Source: Bifidobacterium pullorum subsp. gallinarum
GTDB lineage: Bacteria > Actinomycetota > Actinomycetes > Actinomycetales > Bifidobacteriaceae
DNA: 64,000 nt
Direction: 5' to 3'
Assembly (NCBI RefSeq): GCF_000741215.1
Contig: NZ_JGYX01000006.1
Coordinates: 57,889 to 121,888 of the forward strand
The notes below the pieces were generated by a model. It was not told where the DNA came from. It saw nothing but the letters and a program-made list of their open reading frames with translations, and ran no database searches. Made by a program: the position numbers and the translations under genes. Below are positions 40,713 through 49,004 of this stretch, piece after piece. The number at the start of each line of letters is the position of its first letter. Positions within the stretch are counted from its first letter, which is position 1.

Positions 40713-42929
40713 ATGGCGCGCATCGTTGCATTGTCCAATGAATCCGCCGCCGTGGTTGCGGTGTATGCGGAGCAGCCCGAAGCCGGCGTGGCGTTTGCGT
40801 TGGCGTTCCCCGAAGGGGAACTGCCGCGGCTTGTGTACTGGGGCCGCCCCATGACTCACCCTGAAACGGTCGTGGACGCCGCCGACGCCCTGCGCCCCCA
40901 GCGCGTGTCCGGCGCGCTCGATTACACGCCGTGGCCGAGCGTGCTGCCGACTCAGGCGGAGGCTTGGATCGGCGAACCGCGCCTGGCGCTGCGCCGCGAC
41001 GGCGTGGAGGTGTTCTGCCGGTTCACCGTGACCGACATCACATTGACCGAAGGCGATCGCCCCGCCGTCACTGTGACCGCCGAGGACGCCGAACAGCAGG
41101 TGGCCTTGACCTGGACGATGGAGCTCGACCCCTCCGGTCTGCTCCGCCAGCGTGCCGCCATCCGCAACCTGGCCTACGGCGAACTGGAAATCGGCAAGGT
41201 CGAACTCGGCTTCGCCGTCCCCGGCTGGGCCACCGAGATCCTGACCACCACCGGCCACCACCTGCGCGAGCGCTCCCCGCAGCGCCAGCCGCTGACCATC
41301 GGCCGGTTCCAGCGCACCTATGTGGCCGGCCGCCCCGACTTCGACGCCTCGCTGCTGCTGACAGTGGGCGCCCCCGGATTCGGATTCGAACACGGTGAGG
41401 TGTACTCCACACATGTGGCATGGAGCGGCAACAGCCTGCTGTCCGCCGAACGTCTGCCCTATACGCAGCCCGTGATCGGCGGCGGGGAGATCCTGTTCGG
41501 CGGCGAAGTGACGTTGCCCCACGACGGCGCATACGAGACGCCGTGGGTGTATGGCGCGTACGGCGACGGCCTGAACGAGGTCGCCTCCCGCTTCCACCGG
41601 TATGTGCGCTCCTGCCATCCCGAGATGGCCATCAAGCCGCGTCCGGTGATCCTCAACACCTGGGAGGCCGTGTACTTCGACCAGAACTATGACACGCTGG
41701 TCGCGCTCGCCGACAAGGCCGCCGACAGCGGCGTGGAGCGTTTCGTGGTGGACGACGGCTGGTTCGGCTCCCGTCGTGACGACACCTCCGGCCTGGGCGA
41801 CTGGCAGATCGCCCAGTCGGTATGGCCCGAAGGCCCGAAGAGCCTCAAGGCGCTCGCCGATTACGTGCATGGCAAGGGCATGCAGTTCGGCCTGTGGTTC
41901 GAGCCGGAGATGGTGAATCCGGATTCCGAGATGTTCCGCAACCATCCGGATTGGGTGCTCAAGCCCACGGCCAACCGCCTGCCGATGCAGGGCCGTTGCC
42001 AGCAGGTCGTCGATCTGACCAACCCGGAGGCCTACGACTACGTGTACGACTGCATGGACAAGCTGGTCGAAGAATTGGGCATCGACTATATCAAGTGGGA
42101 CCACAACAAGCTGGTCACCGAGGCGTTCTCGCCGGAGAACGCGCGTCCCGCCGTGCACGAGCAGACGTTGGCCGTCTACCGCATCTTCCGTGATCTGAAG
42201 GCCGCGCACCCCGGTCTGGAGATCGAGAGCTGCTCGTCGGGCGGCGGCCGTGTGGACCTGGGCATCCTGGAGGTGGCGGACCGCATCTGGGCCTCCGACT
42301 GCGTGGACCCGGTGGAGCGCGCCGACATCCAGCGCTACACGTCGCTGCTGGTGCCGCCGGAGATGATCGGCGAGCATGTGGGCGCCAGCCCCGCGCATTC
42401 CACGCATCGCAGCACGAGCCAGGAGATGCGCATGGCCATGGCGTTCTTCGGGCATATGGGCATTGAGTGGAACCTGCTGAAGGAGCCGCAGGGCGACCTG
42501 GACAAGCTGGGCGTATGGGTGGCCGAGTACAAGCGCCATCGCGCCGATTTCGCCACCGGCACGGTGGTGCATGGCGACGAGGGCGATCCCGCGGTCCGTC
42601 TGGACGGCGTGGTCAGTGCCGACAAGGCCCGCGCCGTGTACCGGTTCACCCAGCTGACCACATCGCAGACCTATCCGGCCGCTCCGGTGCGTCTGCCCGG
42701 TTTGGACCCGGATGCGGTGTACCGGGTGACGCCGCTGGACATGAACCGTGAGTTGAAGCTCAACGTCACCGATGGGCAGAGTCTCGACATCACCAACGGC
42801 CAGTCGCCGCTCGGCTGGTGGAACGACGACGGCGTGTGCCTGACCGGCCGCGCGCTGCAGACCTACGGCATCCGCCCGCCGTCCCTGCATCCCGCGCAGG
42901 CTGTGCTGTTCACCGCCGTGAGGCAGTGA
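40713..42929 (+). CDS. Alpha-galactosidase, glycoside hydrolase family 36
   Basis: A 738-residue GH36 enzyme of the bacterial RafA/AgaA type. An N-terminal beta-sandwich (about 1-310) precedes a barrel with ILNTWEAVYFDQNYD, the nucleophile D463 in YIKWDHNK, the conserved ESCSSGGGRVDLG, and acid/base D529 in WASDCVD. It removes alpha-1,6-linked galactose from melibiose, raffinose and stachyose. No signal peptide, so it acts inside the cell on sugars brought in by the importer at 44.5-47.6 kb. Start: ATG with AAGGAG upstream. It converges with the ROK regulator gene, and a degenerate copy of its last codons lies 90 bp downstream. Confidence 0.95.
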   Translation: MARIVALSNESAAVVAVYAEQPEAGVAFALAFPEGELPRLVYWGRPMTHPETVVDAADALRPQRVSGALDYTPWPSVLPTQAEAWIGEPRLALRRDGVEVFCRFTVTDITLTEGDRPAVTVTAEDAEQQVALTWTMELDPSGLLRQRAAIRNLAYGELEIGKVELGFAVPGWATEILTTTGHHLRERSPQRQPLTIGRFQRTYVAGRPDFDASLLLTVGAPGFGFEHGEVYSTHVAWSGNSLLSAERLPYTQPVIGGGEILFGGEVTLPHDGAYETPWVYGAYGDGLNEVASRFHRYVRSCHPEMAIKPRPVILNTWEAVYFDQNYDTLVALADKAADSGVERFVVDDGWFGSRRDDTSGLGDWQIAQSVWPEGPKSLKALADYVHGKGMQFGLWFEPEMVNPDSEMFRNHPDWVLKPTANRLPMQGRCQQVVDLTNPEAYDYVYDCMDKLVEELGIDYIKWDHNKLVTEAFSPENARPAVHEQTLAVYRIFRDLKAAHPGLEIESCSSGGGRVDLGILEVADRIWASDCVDPVERADIQRYTSLLVPPEMIGEHVGASPAHSTHRSTSQEMRMAMAFFGHMGIEWNLLKEPQGDLDKLGVWVAEYKRHRADFATGTVVHGDEGDPAVRLDGVVSADKARAVYRFTQLTTSQTYPAAPVRLPGLDPDAVYRVTPLDMNRELKLNVTDGQSLDITNGQSPLGWWNDDGVCLTGRALQTYGIRPPSLHPAQAVLFTAVRQ

Positions 42930-42981
42930 CACGGCCTACGCGGGATGCCTTCGCGGTCTTGGCGACCGCTCACTTCGCCTA

Positions 42982-43004
42982 CGGGGAGCCCACTGGGCTC
43001 CCCG
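42982..43004 (+). terminator. Hairpin after the alpha-galactosidase gene
   Basis: CGGGGAGCCCA and TGGGCTCCCCG are 11-bp complementary arms around a single base, followed by CTTG. The U tract is poor. It resembles the hairpin after the second importer (47581-47603). Confidence 0.5.
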
Positions 43005-43020
43005 CTTGACGGCTCAGCCC

Positions 43021-43056
43021 GCTCAGGCCGTGTTGTTCACTGCCGTGAAGCGGTAA
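43021..43056 (+). pseudogene. Remnant of a second alpha-galactosidase 3' end
   Basis: The 36 bases encode AQAVLFTAVKR followed by a stop. The intact gene ends AQAVLFTAVRQ and a stop at 42894-42929. Most differences between the copies are at third positions (for example CTG/TTG, ACC/ACT), so this tail comes from a diverged homologous gene and is not a recent exact duplication. No upstream part of that gene is left. Confidence 0.6.
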
Positions 43057-43069
43057 CGCGGCGACCGCG

Positions 43070-44284
43070 TCAGCGCTTGATGTAGCGGATGAGGACGCGG
43101 CTGGCCGCCGCCTTGGCCCAGAGCGCCCAATCGTGGTCGATGATCTCGAAGATCACCGGGGCGCTCTGGTTGTGCCGGTAGTTGTTGATGCCGTCGCGGA
43201 TGGCGTCGGTGCCTAACCGGGCGATGAACGCGGACTCGCCGGCGATCATCACCTTGTCCGGCATGGCCAGGTTGGCGATGGCGGCGATCAGCGTGCCCAG
43301 CCGGAAGCAGGTGCGGTTCACCAGTCTGGTGGCCAGCGCCCGTCCCGCTCGGGCATCGCGACCGAAGTCGTCGAAGGTGACGGCCTTGCCGATCATCTGC
43401 GAGTATTCCTCCGCAATGGAGTCGCTGGTCAGGCATTGCGCGCAGCCGCGGTGCCCTGACACGCAGCGGGGGCCGTCCGGGTCGATCAGGATATGTCCGG
43501 CCAGACCGTATGTCTTGTCGGGGTAGTTGATCGGCGTGCCGTGGAAGGCCAGCGAATAGCCGATGCCGGTCCCGATGGTGAGGATCGCGAAGTTGTCATA
43601 CCCCACGCCGCCGCCGAACCAGCAGGCGTCGACGAGCAGCGAGTCGATGTCGTTGTACAGGCGCGTGGGCAGTCCGGTCGCCTGCTCGACGAGTGCGGCG
43701 AACGGTATCCGCCCCTCCCAGTGCAGGAACGGCGCGAAGGTCACGATGGTGTCGTCTACGATATGGCCGCCGACGGCGATACCGATGGCCGTCGGCGTTG
43801 GCAGGTGCGCATCCGCCAGATCGGCCGTGCATGCGGTCACCAGTTCGGCGACGGTATGAGCCAGGACGTCAGGCGTCTGTTCTGCGATCGCGTGGCTGTG
43901 CGGGCGTGAGACGATGATGCTGCGCGCGTCGATGGCGACCGCGGTGGCCAGGTGCGCGTTGATTTTGACGCCGACGAAGGTGCGCGCGTTCTGACGGATG
44001 CGCAGCGCGGTCTGCGGTCTGCCGCGCCGCTCGCGTGGCTCGGCGGCTCCGTCGGGTTCCGTGGAGGACTCCTCGACGACGCCGTCGTAGATCAGGTCGC
44101 TGGTGATGCGCGACAGTGCGCCTTGGGACAGCCCCAGGTCCTGGGCCAGCGTGGTCCGGGCGATCGGCCCGTGCTTGAGGATGGCGGCGGCGACGCGGTG
44201 GGTGTGGTCCGACCGGTGGAACCAGTGGGGGAACTCCATGACGTGGAGGTCGGTTCGGTCTGTGCGGCTGAGGTTGGTGTCCAT
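43070..44284 (-). CDS. ROK-family transcriptional regulator of the alpha-galactoside locus
   Basis: A 404-residue ROK repressor. The N-terminal winged helix is at about 28-75 (RTTLAQDLGLSQGALSRITSDLI). A ROK sugar-kinase-like domain follows with LTIGTGIGYSLAF and the zinc-type CVSGHRGCAQC motif. The partial loss of a kinase phosphate motif fits a regulator. It is divergent from the binding-protein gene and convergent with alpha-galactosidase, and a palindrome in the divergent gap overlaps its own promoter. So it probably controls itself and the importer, with an alpha-galactoside or derived sugar as effector. Start ATG has AGGGAGA upstream. Confidence 0.92.
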   Translation of the reverse strand: MDTNLSRTDRTDLHVMEFPHWFHRSDHTHRVAAAILKHGPIARTTLAQDLGLSQGALSRITSDLIYDGVVEESSTEPDGAAEPRERRGRPQTALRIRQNARTFVGVKINAHLATAVAIDARSIIVSRPHSHAIAEQTPDVLAHTVAELVTACTADLADAHLPTPTAIGIAVGGHIVDDTIVTFAPFLHWEGRIPFAALVEQATGLPTRLYNDIDSLLVDACWFGGGVGYDNFAILTIGTGIGYSLAFHGTPINYPDKTYGLAGHILIDPDGPRCVSGHRGCAQCLTSDSIAEEYSQMIGKAVTFDDFGRDARAGRALATRLVNRTCFRLGTLIAAIANLAMPDKVMIAGESAFIARLGTDAIRDGINNYRHNQSAPVIFEIIDHDWALWAKAAASRVLIRYIKR

Positions 44285-44313
44285 ACATCTCCCTGACGTG
44301 TGTGCTGATTACC

Positions 44314-44345
44314 AGTATAGGTATTTTCTTTCCGTCTGAAAGAAA
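44314..44345 (-). promoter_or_regulatory. ROK regulator promoter with overlapping palindromic operator
   Basis: TTTCTTTC-CGTCT-GAAAGAAA (44325-44345) is a perfect 8-bp-arm palindrome. On the minus strand TTTCAG (44341-44336), a 16-bp spacer and TATACT (44319-44314) form the regulator's promoter, with the palindrome covering the -35 and spacer. It lies about 130 bp upstream of the binding-protein start on the other strand. Confidence 0.68.
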
Positions 44346-44476
44346 TGACGGTCCATTTTGTTGCGGATTGGTGGTGGGCACGCCAAGACTGGGAATGAAA
44401 AAGCCGGGGTGGCACCGTTGAACACGGGACAGGGTAACGATGCCCTGGCCGGGACATGAGGATAAAGGAGTCGATA

Positions 44477-45796
44477 ATGCAACCTGTTTTCCGTACGATG
44501 CGGTGGTCCGCCGCGGAGCCGGGACGGCAACACCCGGCATCGCGCTGGCCGCGTCGCCTCGCCGGAGCCGCCGTTGCGGTCGCGTTGGGTGCATCCCTTG
44601 CGGGATGTGGTGCGGCTGATGCTGGCACGGTGACGATTGATTTCTTCCAGTACAAGACCGAAGCCAGCGACTGGTTCACGCAGAAGGCGCGGGAATTCGA
44701 GGAGACGCATCCGAATATCAAGATCACGGTGAACAACTCCCCGAACGCGGTCACCGATCTGCGCACCCGTCTGGTCAAGGACCGCGAGCCGGACGTGATC
44801 ACCATCAACGGCGACATCAACTACGGTCTGTTGGCCGAGGCCGGCGTGTTCCATGATTTCACCGACGATCCGATCGTCGACGAGCTGAACGAGGGCATGG
44901 TCAACATCGCCAAGAACCTCGTGCAGACCGACGACCCGGACGGCAAGCGCCTGTACGCGATCCCGTACGCGGGCAACGCCTCCGGATACATCATCAACGT
45001 GGAGCTGTGGGAGTCGGTCGGTCTGGACCCGTACAACCCCCCTACCACCTGGTCGGAGTATCTGGACGCGCTCCAGACGTTCAAGGACGCCGGCATCACC
45101 CCGGTGGAGGCGTCGATGGCCGAGGCATGGACCCTGCAGGCGCCGCTGTCGTCGCTGAACTCCACGCTGGTGCCGGAGAGCGAATACCAGAACATCAAGG
45201 ACGGTACCAAGACCTTCGGTGACCTGTGGCGGCCGGTGAGCGAGAAGCTCGTCGAGATCTTCCAGAACTACACGCAGACCAATCCTTCGGTCACCTACCA
45301 GCAGGCCACGCAGGACTTCGCCAACGGCAAGGCGGCCACCCTGCCGCTGGGCACCTACGCCATCCCGCAGGTGCGACTGATCAACCCGGATATGGAGCTG
45401 GTCTTCGCGCAGATGCCGGCCACCGACGACGCGGACGAGCAGAAGCTGACCGCCGGCGACGACGTGATGCTGACCATCGGCGCGCACACCGACCATTACG
45501 ACGAGGCCCGCGAGTTCGTGGACTTCCTGATGGAGGAGAAGACGCTCGAGGACTACTGCGACGCGCAGTCCGCATTCGGCCCGCTCAAGGAGACCTACGT
45601 GGGCGAACCGGCGCTGGAGACCGTGCTGCCGTTCTTCGAGGAGAACCGGATCACCGACTTCTGCGACCACTACATGTCCTCGTCGATCAACATCGCCGGC
45701 TTCCTGCAGACGCTGGTGAACACCGGCAACGTCGACCAGTTCCTCAACTCGATGCAGACCGAGTACGACAAGGTCCAGGCCCGTAACTTCAGGTAG
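44477..45796 (+). CDS. ABC transporter alpha-glycoside-binding lipoprotein (second importer)
   Basis: A 439-residue extracellular solute-binding protein. A long N-terminal region precedes a signal peptide with lipobox SLAGC (lipid Cys44). The mature part starts [35 protein letters not shown]. Its setting next to alpha-galactosidases and an alpha-glucosidase resembles the raffinose/isomaltose-type importer loci known in bifidobacteria, so alpha-1,6-linked galactosides or glucosides are likely ligands (inference). I chose the ATG at 44477, preceded by AAAGGAG at 6 nt; an in-frame ATG at 44456 has none. Two permease genes follow. Confidence 0.92.
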   Translation: MQPVFRTMRWSAAEPGRQHPASRWPRRLAGAAVAVALGASLAGCGAADAGTVTIDFFQYKTEASDWFTQKAREFEETHPNIKITVNNSPNAVTDLRTRLVKDREPDVITINGDINYGLLAEAGVFHDFTDDPIVDELNEGMVNIAKNLVQTDDPDGKRLYAIPYAGNASGYIINVELWESVGLDPYNPPTTWSEYLDALQTFKDAGITPVEASMAEAWTLQAPLSSLNSTLVPESEYQNIKDGTKTFGDLWRPVSEKLVEIFQNYTQTNPSVTYQQATQDFANGKAATLPLGTYAIPQVRLINPDMELVFAQMPATDDADEQKLTAGDDVMLTIGAHTDHYDEAREFVDFLMEEKTLEDYCDAQSAFGPLKETYVGEPALETVLPFFEENRITDFCDHYMSSSINIAGFLQTLVNTGNVDQFLNSMQTEYDKVQARNFR

Positions 45797-45805
45797 GAGA
45801 CAACA

Positions 45806-46705
45806 ATGGCAAAGGCAACAAAGAAAAAGGTCAGCCGGTACTCCACCCGCAAGGTCGATCCGGCGTTCTACTGGATGACCGTGCCCGCGGCGATCCTGGT
45901 CGCGATCTTCCTGTACTGGCCGTTCCTGCAGGGCGCGTTCTACTCGCTCACCAACTCGCAGGGATACGGCACCTGGGATTTCATCGGTCTGAAGAACTTC
46001 ATCGCGATGTTCTCCGACAGCCGCGTGGGCAACGCGTACATCTTCACCATCGTGATGGCGGTGGTGATCACCATCGGGCAGAACTTCCTCGGCCTGTTCC
46101 TGGCGGTGCTGCTCAACTCGAAGATCGCGTTCAAGAACGGCTTCCGTGCAATCTTCTTCGTGCCGTACACGCTGGCCGTGCTGGTCATCGGCTACGTGTT
46201 CAAGTACATCTTCATGGTCCCGATCCCCGAGATCGGCCAGGCGCTCGGCATCGACTGGCTGTCCACGTCGCTGCTGACCAACCCGGATCTGGCGTGGTTC
46301 CCGATCGCGTTCCTGTCGATCTGGCAGGGCGTGGCCTACTCCACGCTGCTGTACCTGGCCGGCCTGCAGACCATCGACACCGAGGTCTATGAGGCGGCCG
46401 ACATCGACGGCGTGAACGCCTGGCAGAAGTTCTGGCAGATCACGTTCCCGCTGATTGGCCCCTTCTTCACGATCAACATGGTGCTCAGCCTGAAGAATGC
46501 CCTGAGCATGTTCGACCAGGTCATCGCCCTGACCGGCGGCGGTCCGGATTCCAAGACCGAAACGGTCTCGTACCTCATCTTCCAGAACGGCCTGGGCAAC
46601 GGCGAGTACGCCTACCAGATGGCCAACGCCGTGACGTTCTTCATCGTCCTGGCCATCCTCGCATTCATCCAGTTGAAGTTCTTCAGCGGCAAGGAGCAGA
46701 TCTGA
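45806..46705 (+). CDS. ABC sugar transporter permease, MalF type (second importer)
   Basis: A 299-residue permease with six helices and EAA loop VYEAADIDGVNAWQKFWQITFPLIGPF. The start ATG, 10 nt after the binding-protein stop, has TAGGAGA upstream. Its stop overlaps the next start by one base (TGATG). Confidence 0.93.
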   Translation: MAKATKKKVSRYSTRKVDPAFYWMTVPAAILVAIFLYWPFLQGAFYSLTNSQGYGTWDFIGLKNFIAMFSDSRVGNAYIFTIVMAVVITIGQNFLGLFLAVLLNSKIAFKNGFRAIFFVPYTLAVLVIGYVFKYIFMVPIPEIGQALGIDWLSTSLLTNPDLAWFPIAFLSIWQGVAYSTLLYLAGLQTIDTEVYEAADIDGVNAWQKFWQITFPLIGPFFTINMVLSLKNALSMFDQVIALTGGGPDSKTETVSYLIFQNGLGNGEYAYQMANAVTFFIVLAILAFIQLKFFSGKEQI

Positions 46706-47580
46706 TGACCAGCACAACGAAGTCGCCCAAGGCGGCGAAGCGGTACACCAAGAGCGAGGGGTTCCGCAAGGATCATAAGATTAACTGGTGGCTGACCGCG
46801 GTCGTGGCCGTGTTCTCGCTGACCATCCTCATCCCGCTGTACTTCACGATCGTCACCGCGCTGAAGACGCCGGCCGAGGCCGGCACGTTCAGCCTGCCGA
46901 CCACCTGGGAATGGCATAACTTCGCCGATGCGTGGAACTACATCAACTATCCGAAGGCGGCGCTCAACTCGGCGATCATCACCGTGGTGGCCGTCTGCCT
47001 GACGCTGCTGACGAACACGTTCGTGGCGTATGCGGTGGCCCGGAACATGGACAAGCGGTTCTTCCGCTTCCTGTACTACTTCTTCCTGGCCATGATGTTC
47101 GTGCCGTTCACCGTCATCATGCTGCCGATCGCGCATCAGATGGGTTCGCTGCATCTGGACAACCAGCTCGGACTGATGCTGCTGTACACCATCCTGGGCC
47201 TGGGCACCAACCTGTTCATCGCCATCGGTTTCATCCGCTCGATCCCGGTGTCGTTGGAGGAGGCCGCCCGCGTGGACGGCGCCAGCACCTGGCGCATCTT
47301 CTGGACCATCATCTTCCCGCTGATGGGCCCGATCAACTCCACGATCGCCATCCTGACCGTGCTGTGGGCGTGGAACGACTTCCTGCTGCCGTTGATCACG
47401 CTGACCGATCAGGGCAACCAGACGATCCCGCTGGCGCAGTACGTGTTCCAGAGCCAGTTCACGTCGAACTATCCGATGGCGTTCGCCTCCTACCTGATGG
47501 CGATGGCCCCGGTGCTCATCGTCTACGTCTTCGCTCAGAAGTGGGTCATCAGTGGCGTAATGAGGGGCGCGGTCAAGTAA
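46705..47580 (+). CDS. ABC sugar transporter permease, MalG type (second importer)
   Basis: A 291-residue permease with six helices and EAA loop LEEAARVDGASTWRIFWTIIFPLMGPI. Its ATG is fused to the previous stop, with AAGGAG upstream. No ATPase gene follows; the MsmK-type ATPase at 22 kb is the probable motor. Confidence 0.93.
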   Translation: MTSTTKSPKAAKRYTKSEGFRKDHKINWWLTAVVAVFSLTILIPLYFTIVTALKTPAEAGTFSLPTTWEWHNFADAWNYINYPKAALNSAIITVVAVCLTLLTNTFVAYAVARNMDKRFFRFLYYFFLAMMFVPFTVIMLPIAHQMGSLHLDNQLGLMLLYTILGLGTNLFIAIGFIRSIPVSLEEAARVDGASTWRIFWTIIFPLMGPINSTIAILTVLWAWNDFLLPLITLTDQGNQTIPLAQYVFQSQFTSNYPMAFASYLMAMAPVLIVYVFAQKWVISGVMRGAVK

Positions 47581-47603
47581 CGGACAGCCCAGTGGGCTGT
47601 CCG
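47581..47603 (+). terminator. Hairpin directly after the second importer operon
   Basis: CGGACAGCCCA and TGGGCTGTCCG pair around one base, beginning right after the stop codon and followed by TTGACC. It is similar in form to the hairpin after alpha-galactosidase. Smaller complementary blocks (GCGCCCC/GGGGCGC; ATGATG.../...CATCAT) follow up to about 47670. Confidence 0.5.
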
Positions 47604-47669
47604 TTGACCGCGCCGAGCGCCCCACCAAGGGGCGCGAGGTAATGATGAGTCGGCCGCAGGCCGTCCATC

Positions 47670-47703
47670 ATTGCAGGACGCGGTCAAGTAGACAGCCCGG
47701 TGG
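47670..47703 (+). repeat. Imperfect copy of the permease gene 3' end
   Basis: GCGGTCAAGTA followed by GACAGCCCGGTGG repeats the end of the permease gene (GCGGTCAAGTA, then ACGGACAGCCCAGTGG at 47570-47595). Together with the alpha-galactosidase tail copy it is the second 3'-end relic in this locus. Confidence 0.5.
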
Positions 47704-47708
47704 CTATG

Positions 47709-47746
47709 GGGGTGTTGGTGGGTTAACCCACCAACACCCCTTTATT
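47709..47746 (+). terminator. Strong terminator of the second importer operon
   Basis: A 32-nt perfect palindrome of arms GGGGTGTTGGTGGGTT and AACCCACCAACACCCC is followed by TTTATT. Confidence 0.8.
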
Positions 47747-47785
47747 GGCTCTTCCGGTTTTGGCGTGTAGGTGGAGGGTAGGGGC

Positions 47786-47834
47786 CGCGTTGTTTTATTG
47801 GTTGTGTGAATGGAAAATCGAATAAGACAACGCG
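47786..47834. repeat. 14-bp inverted repeat left of the foreign insert
   Basis: CGCGTTGTTTTATT (47786-47799) and AATAAGACAACGCG (47821-47834) are complementary at 13 of 14 positions with a 21-bp spacer. No U tract, so a regulator site or an old mobile-element end is more likely than a terminator. Confidence 0.5.
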
Positions 47835-47890
47835 TCCTGGTAACGAGTGTATCGCGTTTGACGGTCGCGAACCGGCCCGTTGGCACCGGT

Positions 47891-47906
47891 TTTTCAACCG
47901 TTGACT
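47891..47906 (+). repeat. Direct repeat, left copy, at the foreign insert boundary
   Basis: TTTTCAACCGTTGACT occurs here and again at 50498-50513, bracketing the AT-rich insert. After two mismatched bases both copies also continue with TGTGTGC. Confidence 0.8.
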
Positions 47907-47941
47907 ACTGTGTGCTGTGCATAATCCCGCGCAAATGGGCC

Positions 47942-48061
47942 TGTTCTGTTGTCAGTATCATCCACCAGCTCCGCAAGAAGATAGAGCCTGATCCGGCGCA
48001 GCCGGTTTATATCCAGACCGTGATCCATACCGGATATAAGTTCGTCATACCAAAGGAATAA
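47942..48061 (+). pseudogene. 3' fragment of an OmpR/VanR-type response regulator
   Basis: The frame encodes SIIHQLRKKIEPDPAQPVYI, then QTVIHTGYKFVIPKE and stop. This is the recognition helix and wing of an OmpR-type DNA-binding domain. Nothing of the receiver domain precedes it; the frame runs back into bifidobacterial flanking DNA. It is the left end of the foreign insert and cannot be functional. Confidence 0.72.
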
Positions 48062-48223
48062 AGGACAGGAACCCGCTGGCCTTCACCGGCTGCCGGGTTA
48101 CGCTTTCTTATTTAGTAGCTGCAGATATTTTTATCAGGAATAATGAAAATATCTTCTCAATGGCTGACAGAAAAGGTATCATGAGGAAAAGACAAATTTG
48201 ATTTTTACAGCGAGGTGAAAAGG

Positions 48224-48970
48224 TTGAACTATGTTGAATATGGGAAAGGAAATAGTAATGTAATTATCCTCTTACATGGAGGTGGTTTGTCATGGTGGAA
48301 TTACAAAGAAATTGCTGAAATGCTACAAACGAATTATCATATAATTATACCTATATTAGACGGTCATGCAGGAAGTGATAAACGATTTACAACGATAGAA
48401 AATAACGCTTTAGAGATTATAGAATTTATAAATGATAAACTGGATGGTTCCGTTTTATTGATTGGAGGACTATCACTTGGAGGACAGATTTTACTTGAAA
48501 TTTTATCTCAACGTAAGGATATATGTAAGTATGCAATAGTGGAAAGCGCACCTGTAATACCTTCAAAATTCACATATTTTATGATTAAGCCTGCGTTTGG
48601 GGGTTGTTATGGTTTGATAAAATATAAATGGTTTTCAAAATTACAATTCAAATCATTGCGAATAAAGCAGCATTTGTTTGATAATTATTACAAAGATACT
48701 TGTGCAATAACAAAAGGCGATATGATTGCTTTTTTACAGGAAAACTCATTATATTCCTTAAAAGATGGGATTGAAGAGAGCGAAGCAATAGTTCATATTT
48801 TTGTCGGAGAAAAAGAAAATCACTCAATGAAAAAGTCAGCAGAACTAATTCATAAAAAACTACAGAATAGTTCTATACAAGTTCTTCCTAATATGTATCA
48901 TGGAGAGTTTTCAATAAACCATGCAGGTGATTATGTAAGAAGACTATTAGAAATAATAGAACAAAGATAA
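48224..48970 (+). CDS. Alpha/beta hydrolase (foreign, AT-rich)
   Basis: A 248-residue alpha/beta hydrolase: oxyanion region VIILLHGGGLSWWN, nucleophile elbow IGGLSLGGQILLE, acid in FVGEKENHSM and a late NMYHGEFSI with the probable catalytic His. I chose the TTG at 48224, because GAGGTG lies 8 nt upstream and the resulting N-terminus (MNYVEYG) aligns with that of the paralogue that follows (MRILEYG). A GTG at 48215 is the alternative. The substrate is unknown. Base composition marks it as recently acquired, and it lies 34 bp before its frameshifted paralogue. Confidence 0.75.
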   Translation: MNYVEYGKGNSNVIILLHGGGLSWWNYKEIAEMLQTNYHIIIPILDGHAGSDKRFTTIENNALEIIEFINDKLDGSVLLIGGLSLGGQILLEILSQRKDICKYAIVESAPVIPSKFTYFMIKPAFGGCYGLIKYKWFSKLQFKSLRIKQHLFDNYYKDTCAITKGDMIAFLQENSLYSLKDGIEESEAIVHIFVGEKENHSMKKSAELIHKKLQNSSIQVLPNMYHGEFSINHAGDYVRRLLEIIEQR

Positions 48971-49004
48971 ATTCCAATTTGTGTAAGCAAAGAGGGGGCT
49001 TAAA

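Noticed and set aside
43070..44284. ROK protein considered as a sugar kinase
   Set aside because: It has an N-terminal winged helix and a regulator-type position with an operator in the divergent gap.
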